Source: Symbiopectobacterium purcellii (GTDB taxonomy: Bacteria; Pseudomonadota; Gammaproteobacteria; Enterobacterales; Enterobacteriaceae). From it: a stretch of DNA of 64,000 bases. Numbering within the stretch: the first letter of the stretch is position 1; every line of letters begins with the position of its first letter. Of this stretch, positions 38,190 to 45,609 are shown piece after piece. Position numbers and translations under genes: made by a program. The notes under the pieces are model-generated. The model worked only from the letters and a program-made list of their open reading frames with translations. It did no database searches and was not told the DNA's origin. The stretch spans positions 2,356,001-2,420,000 of the forward strand of contig NZ_CP081864.1 of the NCBI RefSeq assembly GCF_019797845.1. The letters run 5' to 3'.

Positions 38190-38616
38190 TGTTCAACTCT
38201 CCCGCACTTTGTGCATACCTTGCGCCAGTAGCCAATCTCACCGCCGAACCGATCAGCCACGACTCCATCCCACACTTCGACATAGCAATGCCTGCATGAG
38301 ATTTCTTTGATGAAATGGAATAATCCTGAGAGCATCCCCCCTCCTTCACTGTTATGCCGGCTGCGCGAATAGCATGGATGGCAGTATCTACGGGTAGCAT
38401 CACGCAACCATCTTCCCCGTAGGTGTCTGTTGCTGTCGAATAGACCAAATCACCCTCTGGCAACTCCACCACCAGCGCCGCGCGGCTGGCCAGCCAAGCA
38501 GACCACATCAGATCAACTCTTTCATATACATAACATAAATCCGTTCCGCGCCTGACTGACCAACCGTTATTGTTTGCCCACTCTTCAAACTCAATGCGCA
38601 TCTGTTCTGTGCTCAT
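38155..38616 (-). CDS. phage protein of the nin region, end uncertain
   Basis: The first ~95 residues (RIEFEEWANNNGWSVRRGTD, MWSAWLASRAALVVELP, HAIRAAGITVKEG) look like an Ead-type lambdoid early protein. From about 38335 the frame overlaps the CxxC gene and loses plausible composition. A shift at the G6 run (38336-38341) could fuse the two. Function unknown. Confidence 0.5.
   Translation of the reverse strand: MSTEQMRIEFEEWANNNGWSVRRGTDLCYVYERVDLMWSAWLASRAALVVELPEGDLVYSTATDTYGEDGCVMLPVDTAIHAIRAAGITVKEGGCSQDYSISSKKSHAGIAMSKCGMESWLIGSAVRLATGARYAQSAGELNNEKPIQSNTRR
38186..38335 (-). CDS. small CxxC-CxxC protein
   Basis: 49 residues from the ATG at 38335 (GGAGGGGGG immediately upstream). Two CxxC motifs (CRHC and CTKC) flank an aromatic segment, consistent with a zinc ribbon. 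It overlaps the 3' part of the longer frame 38155-38616, so only one of the two is likely translated here. Confidence 0.5.
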   Translation of the reverse strand: MLSGLFHFIKEISCRHCYVEVWDGVVADRFGGEIGYWRKVCTKCGRVEQ

Positions 38617-38618
38617 GA

Positions 38619-38780
38619 CTAATCCTCGATATCTTCGTTATCAACCCAACGTTGCAGCACGACAATTAGTTGCTGCGCCTGTTCTGTATCAATAGCCAGT
38701 CCGTCATCACCGATAGTCAGCATGTCGCCTAAATCTTCGACTACTAACCCGTAGCAATTTTCGTTCTCTGGAATAATCAT
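38619..38780 (-). CDS. small acidic phage protein
   Basis: 53 residues from the ATG at 38780 with GGAGGATGTG upstream; contains LVVEDLGDMLTIGDDGLAID. Stop lies 2 bp before the next ATG. Unknown function, but the ribosome site and spacing support translation. Confidence 0.55.
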   Translation of the reverse strand: MIIPENENCYGLVVEDLGDMLTIGDDGLAIDTEQAQQLIVVLQRWVDNEDIED

Positions 38781-38850
38781 CACATCCTCCGGGAAAAAAT
38801 AAGGCCCGCGATTATTAGCGAGCCTATTAGTTCAGATAAACACAGGTAAA

Positions 38851-39108
38851 TCATGGCCTTTCGCTCCTAACCATCATGATTGTAAGGCTTCCTTTCGTGG
38901 TCACTTTCAGTGTCTGCCCGTCTTTTATCTGGTCAAGTTGAAATGCGTCGTATAGCTCGTTAACGGCTTTCTGTTTGCGGCTTTCTTTGCGACGATTACA
39001 CCATTTTTTTAAAACAGTGGAAGTTAACCATTCGCCAGCCTTGACCATGATGTAAAGCCACCCAAGAAGAGCAAGGCCAGTATTTAGATATTCCGCCCAC
39101 TCACTCAT
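38851..39108 (-). CDS. small membrane protein, DUF4752-like
   Basis: 85 residues with one membrane span (LALLGWLYIMVKAGEWLTS) followed by a basic segment and a soluble tail (AVNELYDAFQLDQIKDGQTL), like DUF4752 phage proteins. Overlaps ninX by 4 bp. Function unknown. Confidence 0.65.
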   Translation of the reverse strand: MSEWAEYLNTGLALLGWLYIMVKAGEWLTSTVLKKWCNRRKESRKQKAVNELYDAFQLDQIKDGQTLKVTTKGSLTIMMVRSERP

Positions 39109-39446
39109 TGCAAGCCCTCCGGTAATTCGATTTCATCACCTAGCACTGAGGCTACTACAGCGCGGCATATGGCGATTTTTGGGTCAATATGATCCATATA
39201 CTTTGGTGATCCATATGGCTGCGCCACGCAATCACCATCTTTAAAGTAATTTACATCTACGTGAAATTTCTCAATCAGTGGTCCACACTGCTCCCAGTCA
39301 TATGATGGGTTCCATAGCTCCCACTCTGCGCCCTCTCGCAACCATAGGAACCCATTATCGCCATCGTCATCAACCTTTTGGCCTATGGCTTTAGCCACAG
39401 CCCAATCCAGCGCCTTTTCCGTCAACTCACTTGTTTTCACTTTCAC
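39105..39446 (-). CDS. ninX: NinX-type protein (DUF2591)
   Basis: 113 residues with the DUF2591 pattern: LTEKALDWAVAKAIGQ at the start, WNPSYDWEQCGPLIE in the middle, and KIAICRAVVASVLGDEIELP at the end. Early-region protein of unknown function. A second, broken DUF2591-type gene lies at 46940. Confidence 0.85.
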   Translation of the reverse strand: MKVKTSELTEKALDWAVAKAIGQKVDDDGDNGFLWLREGAEWELWNPSYDWEQCGPLIEKFHVDVNYFKDGDCVAQPYGSPKYMDHIDPKIAICRAVVASVLGDEIELPEGLQ

Positions 39447-39636
39447 TCTTCACCTCCAAATCTCTTGGTGTTAATTTTCTCATTGGGCATCGATAGGGAA
39501 ATTCAGAATCACCTTTCACCCATATGTATACATGTTCGAAATATTCTTCATATCCGATAACAACGCACTCTAATGGCGGCTCAGTTCCAGGGAACCTATC
39601 GTAATAAACCGGATCGCCAATTTTGAATAGATCCAC
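39427..39636 (-). CDS. small phage protein
   Basis: 69 residues from a GTG at 39636 (AAAGGGGTG upstream): DLFKIGDPVYYDRFPGTEPP suggests a small beta-barrel. Overlaps ninX start by 20 bp. Function unknown. Confidence 0.55.
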   Translation of the reverse strand: MDLFKIGDPVYYDRFPGTEPPLECVVIGYEEYFEHVYIWVKGDSEFPYRCPMRKLTPRDLEVKSESENK

Positions 39637-39754
39637 TATTCACCCCTTTAACTTTTCTCGCGCACAAACTCGCGCCGCCTATTCCTGTTTGTTTATAGTG
39701 ATTACACTCTTTGCATGTGCCGTCTGCTCGGCATCCTGGGATTTCGTTAGTCAT
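39596..39754 (-). CDS. small cysteine-containing phage protein
   Basis: 52 residues from the ATG at 39754, which overlaps the upstream stop (ATGA). Contains four Cys (CRADGTCKECNHY and SLCARK), possibly a zinc site. It overlaps the next gene by 41 bp, so the true end is uncertain. Confidence 0.4.
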   Translation of the reverse strand: MTNEIPGCRADGTCKECNHYKQTGIGGASLCARKVKGVNSGSIQNWRSGLLR

Positions 39755-39933
39755 GCTGTGGCTTCCTCGGTAATCACCTCGTGACTTTCTAACCCAGTGA
39801 CCTGATAAGCCGTGAAGAGATTTCCATCCATGAAAAAATGCGCATCCCCTTCGCCGTGGTCTATTACTCCGGGAGGACTAACGCCATCGATTACTTCCGA
39901 CGTGCCATCTTCATAATTCAGTTTTACTCTCAT
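39751..39933 (-). CDS. small acidic phage protein
   Basis: 60 residues, beta-rich and acidic (VKLNYEDGTSEVIDGVSPPG; MDGNLFTAYQVTGLESHEVI). Directly follows the DnaC-like gene. Unknown function. Confidence 0.5.
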   Translation of the reverse strand: MRVKLNYEDGTSEVIDGVSPPGVIDHGEGDAHFFMDGNLFTAYQVTGLESHEVITEEATA

Positions 39934-40677
39934 CTACTCCTCCAGATTGGTTGGCCCTGACCTGACATTTTTCCGATAGCTGGGCCAGTCAAAGTTAATC
40001 CACATGCCGCCGTCCATTCGCATCCTGTCCATTATCCGCTCGGTCAGTAGCGCAGTGAGTTTTTCCACGTCGAGATTGGTCAACATGCCTACAGGCTTCT
40101 TTGCAGACAGGCGGCGATCGACAATCTGGAACAAGACTATTTCCTCGTTCTGGTTGCCGCGCTGCACACCGATATCGTCCAGAATCAGCAGGTCAACGTT
40201 GCACAGGTCGTTCATCAGGTCAGCCTCTGACACTTTCGCGCCGTCCTGATACGTCTCACGAAAGCGCATCATCAGGTCAGGCACCGTAACAACCAGCACC
40301 GACTTGTTTTTCGATAGCAGGTGATTACCAATTGCCGCCGCCAGATGGTTCTTGCCAGTGCCACAGCCGCCGCTGAATATGAACCCACCGAACCGGCTAC
40401 CGAACTCGCTGGCGTACCGCTTGGCCTTGTCCAGTGCGTTACGCTGCCCCGGTAACTCTGCGTTGTAGTTCTGGAATGAACAGGCGCGGTGAAGCTCCTG
40501 AATGCCAGAGCGACCAAGGATTTTTTGCAGACGGTTAACGCGGTTCAGTTCAGCGATGCGCTCCGAATCCTTCCGGCCCTGCTCCAGTTGCCACGCTTGC
40601 CACTCTTCCGGAGTCGTGAACTTTGGTTTGATACCTGCTGGCATGGCGGCCTGTAGGCGTCGAATTAAATCGCTCAT
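39934..40677 (-). CDS. DnaC-like helicase loader
   Basis: 247 residues, AAA+ protein with Walker A GCGTGKNHLAAAIG (the Asn after GK is also found in E. coli DnaC), Walker B LLILDDIG and a C-terminal arginine-finger region (LLTERIMDRMRMDGG). Residues 1-70 are the DnaB-binding part. It would load host DnaB at the phage origin, replacing lambda P. Overlaps the initiator gene by 4 bp. Confidence 0.92.
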   Translation of the reverse strand: MSDLIRRLQAAMPAGIKPKFTTPEEWQAWQLEQGRKDSERIAELNRVNRLQKILGRSGIQELHRACSFQNYNAELPGQRNALDKAKRYASEFGSRFGGFIFSGGCGTGKNHLAAAIGNHLLSKNKSVLVVTVPDLMMRFRETYQDGAKVSEADLMNDLCNVDLLILDDIGVQRGNQNEEIVLFQIVDRRLSAKKPVGMLTNLDVEKLTALLTERIMDRMRMDGGMWINFDWPSYRKNVRSGPTNLEE

Positions 40678-41543
40678 CCTGTGAAGCCCTCCGGTATGTG
40701 GTTCATTGGTCGGCTAGGTCTGGCAACGCTGCGAGCTTTTGTCGATGGCTTGCCAAACTTGACCGCGTTCCTTAGCCACGTATTGAACGCCAACCCCCAG
40801 TCTTTGAAGGTTGACCCTTTCGAGCGGTGGTAATCGGAAAATGATTCGAACTCGTCTTGCAGATTTACACCCAGCTTGGCTGCCATGTCTTGGTGTTTTA
40901 CTGTGGGAGAAAAGTCATCGGGGAATTGCGTTGCCCTCTTCGCTTTTTTCCCCTCCAAGGGGGATAAAGGGGGTTTATTATTTATATTGTTGTTATTACC
41001 TTCTTGTTCATGTTGTGCGGGAGTATGTGCGGCTTCATGTGCGGGTGCCGACTTTAAAGCCGCGCCAATACTGGCATCATCATGTGCGGTTGTATGTGCG
41101 GCATCATGTGCGGGTAAATTGTCTATTTTTCCGGCATATTCGGCATAATTCAGGATGGTGATCACCCTGCCTTTTTGCTTCTCACCGTCGATAGAAATCA
41201 TTCCCTCTCGCACAAAAACAGATAGCATCCGCTCTACTGCGTCCCGGCTTATTGGCTTGCCTTTTCTGTCACACAATTGCAGCCCTAAATCAGCCGCTGT
41301 CACCACCAGTTGACCGGGTTGGAGTTGCCATACATGGCCTTTGAAATTCGCTGTGTATGGCTTTCTGGCTGCATCCATCAAGATGTTTTCCCACAGCGTT
41401 CTCAGGAACACGTCTTTAGCCCATGATTTCTTCCTGATACTCCGGTACAACGGGATGAAACCGCTTTTCTGGTTCTCCATCCGGTTGCTCCTGAATTGTC
41501 CCGGCTCAGGACCGGGGGATTTGATTACCTCAGCAGTGTTCAT
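40674..41543 (-). CDS. replication initiator, O/DnaT-like, carrying the origin
   Basis: 289 residues. Residues ~25-140 form a winged-helix domain typical of phage replication proteins (FIPLYRSIRKKSWAKDVFLR; ILNYAEYAG). Residues ~140-190 are low-complexity, His/Ala-rich, encoded by 12-bp iterons. The C-terminal ~90 residues (FSPTVKHQDMAAKLGVNLQD and FKDWGLAFNTWLRNA) are DnaT-like. It would bind its own coding sequence and recruit the DnaC-like protein, as lambda O does. Confidence 0.85.
   Translation of the reverse strand: MNTAEVIKSPGPEPGQFRSNRMENQKSGFIPLYRSIRKKSWAKDVFLRTLWENILMDAARKPYTANFKGHVWQLQPGQLVVTAADLGLQLCDRKGKPISRDAVERMLSVFVREGMISIDGEKQKGRVITILNYAEYAGKIDNLPAHDAAHTTAHDDASIGAALKSAPAHEAAHTPAQHEQEGNNNNINNKPPLSPLEGKKAKRATQFPDDFSPTVKHQDMAAKLGVNLQDEFESFSDYHRSKGSTFKDWGLAFNTWLRNAVKFGKPSTKARSVARPSRPMNHIPEGFTG
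40968..41113. other. phage replication origin: iterons and AT-rich tract
   Basis: ATGTGCGG occurs at 41025, 41037, 41082, 41094 and 41106, with a variant TTGTGCGG at 41013: two groups of three at exact 12-bp spacing, 45 bp apart. An AT-rich tract (40968-41005) lies on one side. This matches the plan of lambda ori inside gene O. Confidence 0.72.
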
Positions 41544-42193
41544 GCGGTGGCCTCCATGCGCTTAAATTCGATTACCCATACCCATGGGTTGGCGTCCCAG
41601 CTTTCAGCGCCGTAGATGGATTGCCACAACTCTGCAAAATTGTCGTAAGGCGTACAAACTTCACCGCCACTATCAGGATCTGCGTAAGTTGGTCGCCAGC
41701 CGGTCAACTCCATTCCTTCGGCCTGAGCATCTTCTTGGCTGATATCGTTCAACCGCTCAACGCGCACACCAGTGATTTCCAGCGTGATACGACTGGCCCA
41801 GCGAGGCATGTGGATTGATGGAACTAACTTCCCTTTCCCACCACGATAGCGGTACAAGTCAATCCATAGGCCAGCATCAAGCGGATGGGCTTTAATGGGC
41901 GTCTCTGCTTGATCTGCTGGATAGCAGACAACATCCAGACCTGATTCAAGTTCTTTCGCCCGGCATGCTTCGCGCACCCACAATCGATCGCCAACTTTGC
42001 CAAACGGGCAAAGGCAATGTTGAGGTGCGTCCAGAACATGCGTATGCCCCCCACTTTTGGTTTTTGTCGGCTTGCGTAAAGTCAGGCAGTTGTCTGGGCG
42101 GACATTGGCGACAGCCTGCCTCGTCTGCGTTTTCTGCCCAGACAAAATCGCCCGAACCATGTCGCCGTTGAAAATAATTGGTCTTTCCTTCAT
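41540..42193 (-). CDS. ASCH-domain phage protein
   Basis: 217 residues starting MKERPIIFNGDMVRAILSGQ, the usual start of a phage ASCH-domain family, with the RNA-binding-type core and a conserved WVREA motif. Overlaps the initiator by 4 bp. Probably binds RNA or a modified nucleotide; role in the phage unknown. Confidence 0.78.
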   Translation of the reverse strand: MKERPIIFNGDMVRAILSGQKTQTRQAVANVRPDNCLTLRKPTKTKSGGHTHVLDAPQHCLCPFGKVGDRLWVREACRAKELESGLDVVCYPADQAETPIKAHPLDAGLWIDLYRYRGGKGKLVPSIHMPRWASRITLEITGVRVERLNDISQEDAQAEGMELTGWRPTYADPDSGGEVCTPYDNFAELWQSIYGAESWDANPWVWVIEFKRMEATA

Positions 42194-42201
42194 AATTTGT
42201 C

Positions 42202-42495
42202 CTAGAAATCGATTGTTAGTTGTTCCGAATCCACCGCGCCAACGGTGGATTTTTTCTTTATGAGCAACAGCGCAACCTGCTTAGCCAAATGCGCCAGCTC
42301 GTCGTCGTTAACTCCCCACTCCAATACCGCCAGAAGCATGCTCATGCGCGGTATCAGCGTTTCTTCCCACCGTGTAATTTGTGATGGATTTACGCCCACT
42401 GCCTCAGCAATAGCGCTTACCCCTTTCACAGCAATTTTGTTCAGTAAAGTGCTCTCAATTTGCAGAGCAGATTTGCGTGTTTTTGCGTTGTCCAT
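42202..42495 (-). CDS. cII: transcriptional activator CII
   Basis: 97 residues, as in lambda (97). ALQIESTLLNKIAVKGVSAI, the HTH IAEAVGVNPSQITRWE and MLLAVLEWGVNDDELAHLAK match CII closely. Activates PRE, and its half-sites lie at its own start. Confidence 0.93.
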   Translation of the reverse strand: MDNAKTRKSALQIESTLLNKIAVKGVSAIAEAVGVNPSQITRWEETLIPRMSMLLAVLEWGVNDDELAHLAKQVALLLIKKKSTVGAVDSEQLTIDF

Positions 42496-42500
42496 TCAGT
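42473..42500 (+). promoter_or_regulatory. PRE with CII-binding direct repeat
   Basis: TTGCGTGTTTTTGC at 42473-42486 is TTGC-N6-TTGC, the CII target, on the + strand over the first codons of cII exactly as in lambda. TAATAT at 42500-42505 could serve as the -10. It would drive cI establishment. Confidence 0.8.
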
Positions 42501-42571
42501 AATATTTTCCGTGTTGTTAGACGTGACAAAGCCGCAGCTAGGCCACGTTGTTTCGTGTTTGTTTTGGATAT

Positions 42572-42602
42572 GCTCTTCTTCAGAGCGTGATGTTTAAGAG
42601 CG
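42572..42602 (-). promoter_or_regulatory. nutR (boxA and boxB)
   Basis: Reading leftward after cro: boxA CGCTCTTAAACA (42602-42591), then boxB GCTCTGAAGAAGAGC (42586-42572), a perfect 5-bp stem with the lambda-type GAAGA loop. Site where N modifies polymerase from PR. Confidence 0.9.
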
Positions 42603-42608
42603 GTTAGG

Positions 42609-42794
42609 CTATGCGGCTAGACGATAGATTTCCGGCCGGTATTGCAATTTTTCTTCGGTCAGCACCTGAATGCGATATGCATCTTTTTCAGGGATTAAGT
42701 CTTTACACTGGGAAACAGCCGAATCGCTAATGCCCAAGGCTTTTGCAACCGCTCTGCCACTCCCGAAGTGGGCAATGACGTCTTGCTTGCGCAT
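42609..42794 (-). CDS. cro: Cro repressor (P22 type)
   Basis: 61 residues from the ATG at 42794; QDVIAHFGSGRAVAKALGIS, then AVSQCKDLIPEKDAYRIQVL match P22 Cro. The usual Trp in the recognition region (AVSQWK) is Cys here. Blocks cI transcription from PRM and later PR. Confidence 0.88.
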   Translation of the reverse strand: MRKQDVIAHFGSGRAVAKALGISDSAVSQCKDLIPEKDAYRIQVLTEEKLQYRPEIYRLAA

Positions 42795-42812
42795 GTCCAC
42801 ATTCCTTTTTTA

Positions 42813-42875
42813 TTAAGAGTTCTTAAATTATCAATCAGCAGGAAACTTAAGTCAAATGGTTTTAAGATTACTTAA
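42813..42875. promoter_or_regulatory. OR/PR/PRM control region
   Basis: Three operator-like palindromes: TTAAGAGTTCTTAA (42813), ACTTAAGT (42845) and TTAAGATTACTTAA (42862, reaching the cI ATG). PR on the minus strand has TTGACT (42855-42850), a 17-bp spacer and GATAAT (42832-42827) around the first two. The cI ATG has no ribosome site, which fits a leaderless PRM transcript as in lambda. Confidence 0.8.
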
Positions 42876-43528
42876 TGATAAAGAGTGAAAGCATCGGTCA
42901 ACGCATACGCAGACGCCGCAAAGATCTGCGACTAACACAAGCATCGTTAGGCAGCCGCATAGGATTGTCTGGTAGCGCTATTTCTCAGTGGGAAGACAAT
43001 AAGACCAGCCCAAATGGAGATAGCCTTATATCGCTGTCTAGAGAGCTTCAGTGCTCTCCTGAATTTATATTGTACGGAGAGGATTCCGTATCTAACGTAG
43101 AGCTTGCGGCTGTTGATTCTCGCCTTGTGCCAATCATAAGCTATGTACAAGCCGGAGCATGGACTGCTGAATGTACCATCCGATCCGTTGATGGAGGCAT
43201 TGACTTTTTGCAGACCAATTTAGAATTATCGGCATCTGCTTTTGCTCTGGTGATCAAGGGAAAATCAATGCTGCCTGACTTCTCCGAGGGAGACACGGTA
43301 ATCATTGACCCTGATGTCATTCCAATACCTGGTGATTTTGTTGTTGCGAAGAACGGACAAGAAGAGGCCATATTCAAAAAATACAGACCTCGCGGCGTTA
43401 TAAACGGCAAGGACGTGTTTGAGTTAACTCCGCTCAATGACGACTACCCAACGGTCAGATCAGATGAGACCCCCATCAGAATCATCGGTACCATGATCGA
43501 GCATCGAAGGTACAGGCGAAAGCGATAA
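42875..43528 (+). CDS. cI: CI prophage repressor
   Basis: 217 residues. N-terminal HTH (TQASLGSRIGLSGSAISQWE) and a LexA/S24-type C-terminal domain with the cleavage site AG in VQAGAW, catalytic Ser in GKSML and Lys in EEAIFKKY. Induction by RecA-stimulated self-cleavage is expected. The frame is intact, so immunity should be functional. Confidence 0.93.
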   Translation: MIKSESIGQRIRRRRKDLRLTQASLGSRIGLSGSAISQWEDNKTSPNGDSLISLSRELQCSPEFILYGEDSVSNVELAAVDSRLVPIISYVQAGAWTAECTIRSVDGGIDFLQTNLELSASAFALVIKGKSMLPDFSEGDTVIIDPDVIPIPGDFVVAKNGQEEAIFKKYRPRGVINGKDVFELTPLNDDYPTVRSDETPIRIIGTMIEHRRYRRKR

Positions 43529-43544
43529 CCCCATACCACACAAG

Positions 43545-43568
43545 CCCAGCCCATAGCTGGGTTTTTTT
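43545..43568 (+). terminator. terminator after cI
   Basis: CCCAGC-CCATA-GCTGGG followed by T7, 16 bp after the cI stop. Confidence 0.85.
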
Positions 43569-43571
43569 ATT

Positions 43572-43665
43572 GACTAAATTTCAAGTCATCTTAATAGCTT
43601 AGAAAATATTTTAAGTTTTCTTCAAAATAAAACTTACACCATCATTTAAGAAGTCTTAAATTTAT
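43572..43665 (+). promoter_or_regulatory. OL/PL region
   Basis: TTTAAGAAGTCTTAAA (43645-43660) has the same core as the strongest OR site, and a weaker copy TTAAGTTTTCTTCA lies about 30 bp upstream. TTACAC and TAAATT at 17-bp spacing around the stronger site are a possible PL. It drives the N operon rightward. Confidence 0.6.
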
Positions 43666-43710
43666 CTCACAGCAGGAAGCTGAGGCAGTAACCGGGCACG
43701 GAAAGCAGCC

Positions 43711-43738
43711 CACTTAACATTTGGCGCTGAAGAAGCGC
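43711..43738 (+). promoter_or_regulatory. nutL
   Basis: boxB GCGCTGAAGAAGCGC (43724-43738) has the same GAAGA loop as nutR and a 5-bp stem; CACTTAACA just before it is a weak boxA. Confidence 0.8.
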
Positions 43739-43898
43739 AAACATTCAAAGCAGAAAGCTTTGGGGTGTGGTGCATAAGCACCTGGAAGCGACCAGCGCAC
43801 AGCCATAGGCGAGCGTAGCACCAGCGGCAAACGAGTGAAGTCGAGCCGAAACAATGGTCACCGTACCACACCACCAAAGCTAACTGACGGGAGGATGT

Positions 43899-44171
43899 AT
43901 GAACGCACAAGAACGCCGCCGCGAATCTCGCGCAGCTAAGCAGGCAGAGTGGAAAGCAGCTAATCCCCTGCTGGTTGGCATCAGTTCAACGAAAGGTAAG
44001 TAGGCATTACGCCCTACTCTTTCGCTCAGCAGGAAAGCAATGAACCGCGTAGACAAGGCTCTCATAGCCCGTGACACACCGGTTTATGACGACATGGACA
44101 ACTGTTGTTTGCCGCAAGTGAGTTTGTTTAAGGCGGGATATCGTAAATCTGAAAATATTAGTGCGAGGTGA
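43899..44171 (+). pseudogene. N: lambda-type antiterminator N with internal amber codon
   Basis: The ATG at 43899 follows GGGAGG. The first 30 residues (MNAQERRRESRAAKQAEWKA, then ANPLLVG) closely match the lambda N arginine-rich boxB-binding motif and the start of the NusA-binding part. TAG at 44001-44003 stops it after 34 residues. The same frame then continues RPTLSLSRK, matching lambda RPILSLNRK, through to TGA at 44169-44171, 90 codons in all. Downstream translation could restart at the ATG at 44040 (AGGAAAGC upstream). Unless the amber codon is suppressed, full N is not made although nutL and nutR are intact. Confidence 0.8.
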
Positions 44172-44173
44172 TT

Positions 44174-44443
44174 ATGTGTGAATGTCTTAAATTGATTGGC
44201 GACAAGTTAAAGCACCGCCTGATGGAGAATATTCCAGAAGGCTCCGAGGTTCACGAAGGATTTGATACTGGATGGGAAAACACTTGTCTTTCTTTTAGTA
44301 CCGGAACACTGATTGTGATGATGAAATATAAATTAGCGTATCGCGCAAAGAAAAAAGACGGTACGCCAGCGAAGAATTTAACCCGCCTCGAAACAAACCT
44401 GAAAATGTCCTACTGCCCCATTTGCGGCGAGAAACAAGAATAG
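44174..44443 (+). CDS. small phage early protein
   Basis: 89 residues from the ATG at 44174 (GCGAGG upstream), 2 bp after the N frame. Ends with CPICGEK, half of a possible zinc ribbon. Function unknown. Confidence 0.65.
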   Translation: MCECLKLIGDKLKHRLMENIPEGSEVHEGFDTGWENTCLSFSTGTLIVMMKYKLAYRAKKKDGTPAKNLTRLETNLKMSYCPICGEKQE

Positions 44444-44524
44444 CCACACCAACAATAGGAATCTCATTTAAATAAAGTTTAACAATTGAATTTAATAAAA
44501 CCAAAACCATTAAGTAATTAGATT

Positions 44525-44548
44525 AAGATGGCTAAAATCCGCCATCTT
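44525..44548. terminator. bidirectional terminator
   Basis: AAGATGGC, an 8-base loop and GCCATCTT lie between a rightward early gene and the leftward GNAT-like gene; A and T runs on the two sides suit both directions. Confidence 0.65.
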
Positions 44549-44562
44549 TAAAATAATATAAA

Positions 44563-44973
44563 TCACTTTAACCACAATTCAATTTTTGGTTGTCCCTCAT
44601 ATATTTTAAAACGTAATTCATGTTTCTTTATGGTTCTGTCCCAGAAAGGCAATGATTTATTAGTCATTTCCACAAACAATCCATCTCCATCAGGTTCTGC
44701 TATTTGACCTATTAGGTGAAGAACGAAATCCTCAGCTATACCATTTTTCCTAGCTTCTGGTATTACATATAATTTATACAGTTCATCATGACTGGCTACG
44801 GCTGCCGCTGCTACTACTTTACCCACATCGTTCTTAGCAGCATAATACGTACCAGGGAAATCCATCCAAATATCTTCAATTCCAACATTATGTTGGTTGT
44901 TTTCATTTTCCTCAGCGAGAATTTCTTGAACTGATTTCAAATCATTTTCTGGCGGATCTGGATAGAAATTCAT
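44563..44973 (-). CDS. GNAT-like accessory protein in the PL operon
   Basis: 136 residues. AAAAVASHDELYKLYVIPEA followed by RKNGIAEDFVLHLI resembles the acetyl-CoA-binding core of GNAT acetyltransferases. Transcribed against the early operon, AT-rich and followed by its own terminator, so it fits a prophage-expressed accessory gene (moron). Substrate unknown. Confidence 0.55.
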   Translation of the reverse strand: MNFYPDPPENDLKSVQEILAEENENNQHNVGIEDIWMDFPGTYYAAKNDVGKVVAAAAVASHDELYKLYVIPEARKNGIAEDFVLHLIGQIAEPDGDGLFVEMTNKSLPFWDRTIKKHELRFKIYEGQPKIELWLK

Positions 44974-45130
44974 TTTTATTTCCTTTTAATTTATGGGGAG
45001 GGATAACAATATCAAGATAGATAAAAAAAACAAACACAGACGAATGGATAACATTTAGTTGTTTGATTTTAATCAAAAACGTTCGCAAGACCACACCAAA
45101 ATCACATACTAATCAATCAGGAGTTACCCA

Positions 45131-45307
45131 ATGGCATATACCAATGTCGTGGCTATCCCTATGGGTAGCTCAGGTTTCGACGCAATTAAAACAATCCAGC
45201 ACCAGAAGAAAAATACTCTCAGCAGTGCATCATTTACGCCAAAAAGCTGGCTGCAACGGTTATTCGAGCAGCTTATTGCAACGGTTAATCAGCGAGGCCA
45301 ACCATGA
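45131..45307 (+). CDS. CIII candidate
   Basis: 58 residues from the ATG at 45131 (AGGAG upstream at spacing 6). The C-terminal amphipathic stretch TPKSWLQRLFEQLIATVNQR recalls the CIII helix that inhibits FtsH. The order cIII-kil/gam-bet-exo of lambda places cIII here. Similarity is weak, so the call rests mostly on position. Confidence 0.4.
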   Translation: MAYTNVVAIPMGSSGFDAIKTIQHQKKNTLSSASFTPKSWLQRLFEQLIATVNQRGQP

Positions 45308-45609
45308 TAATCAACGACGCAGGCATAAAAGAGATTCAGGATATTGTCTCTAAATTATCTGATGCAGATTTGGATGTTGTTAACGAAGGTTATTCGTATA
45401 TCGACAAACGCATCAAGCAATCACACATATTCGAAGCCATGAAGAATATGGCAGGTGTTGATAGCTGCGTCGTTGACATGGTTTCTGATTTTGCAGACCA
45501 GCAAATAGCACTTGAAGTATTCACGGATGGATTTGTGCAGCAGTTGGCTAAATACGAATACGCCACGGAAATTTGGCTACGAATGAAAAACGGGGAGGAT
45601 GCAGCATGA
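45304..45609 (+). CDS. phage early protein, gam/kil position
   Basis: 101 residues, helical and acidic (IKEIQDIVSKLSDADLDVVN); overlaps the cIII candidate by 4 bp and the next gene start. Unrecognised. May take part in the recombination operon. Confidence 0.6.
   Translation: MIINDAGIKEIQDIVSKLSDADLDVVNEGYSYIDKRIKQSHIFEAMKNMAGVDSCVVDMVSDFADQQIALEVFTDGFVQQLAKYEYATEIWLRMKNGEDAA

Noticed and set aside
45063..45353. 96-codon frame overlapping the cIII candidate
   Set aside because: The alternative frame from 45131 has a good ribosome site and an ATGA overlap with the next gene; this one has neither.
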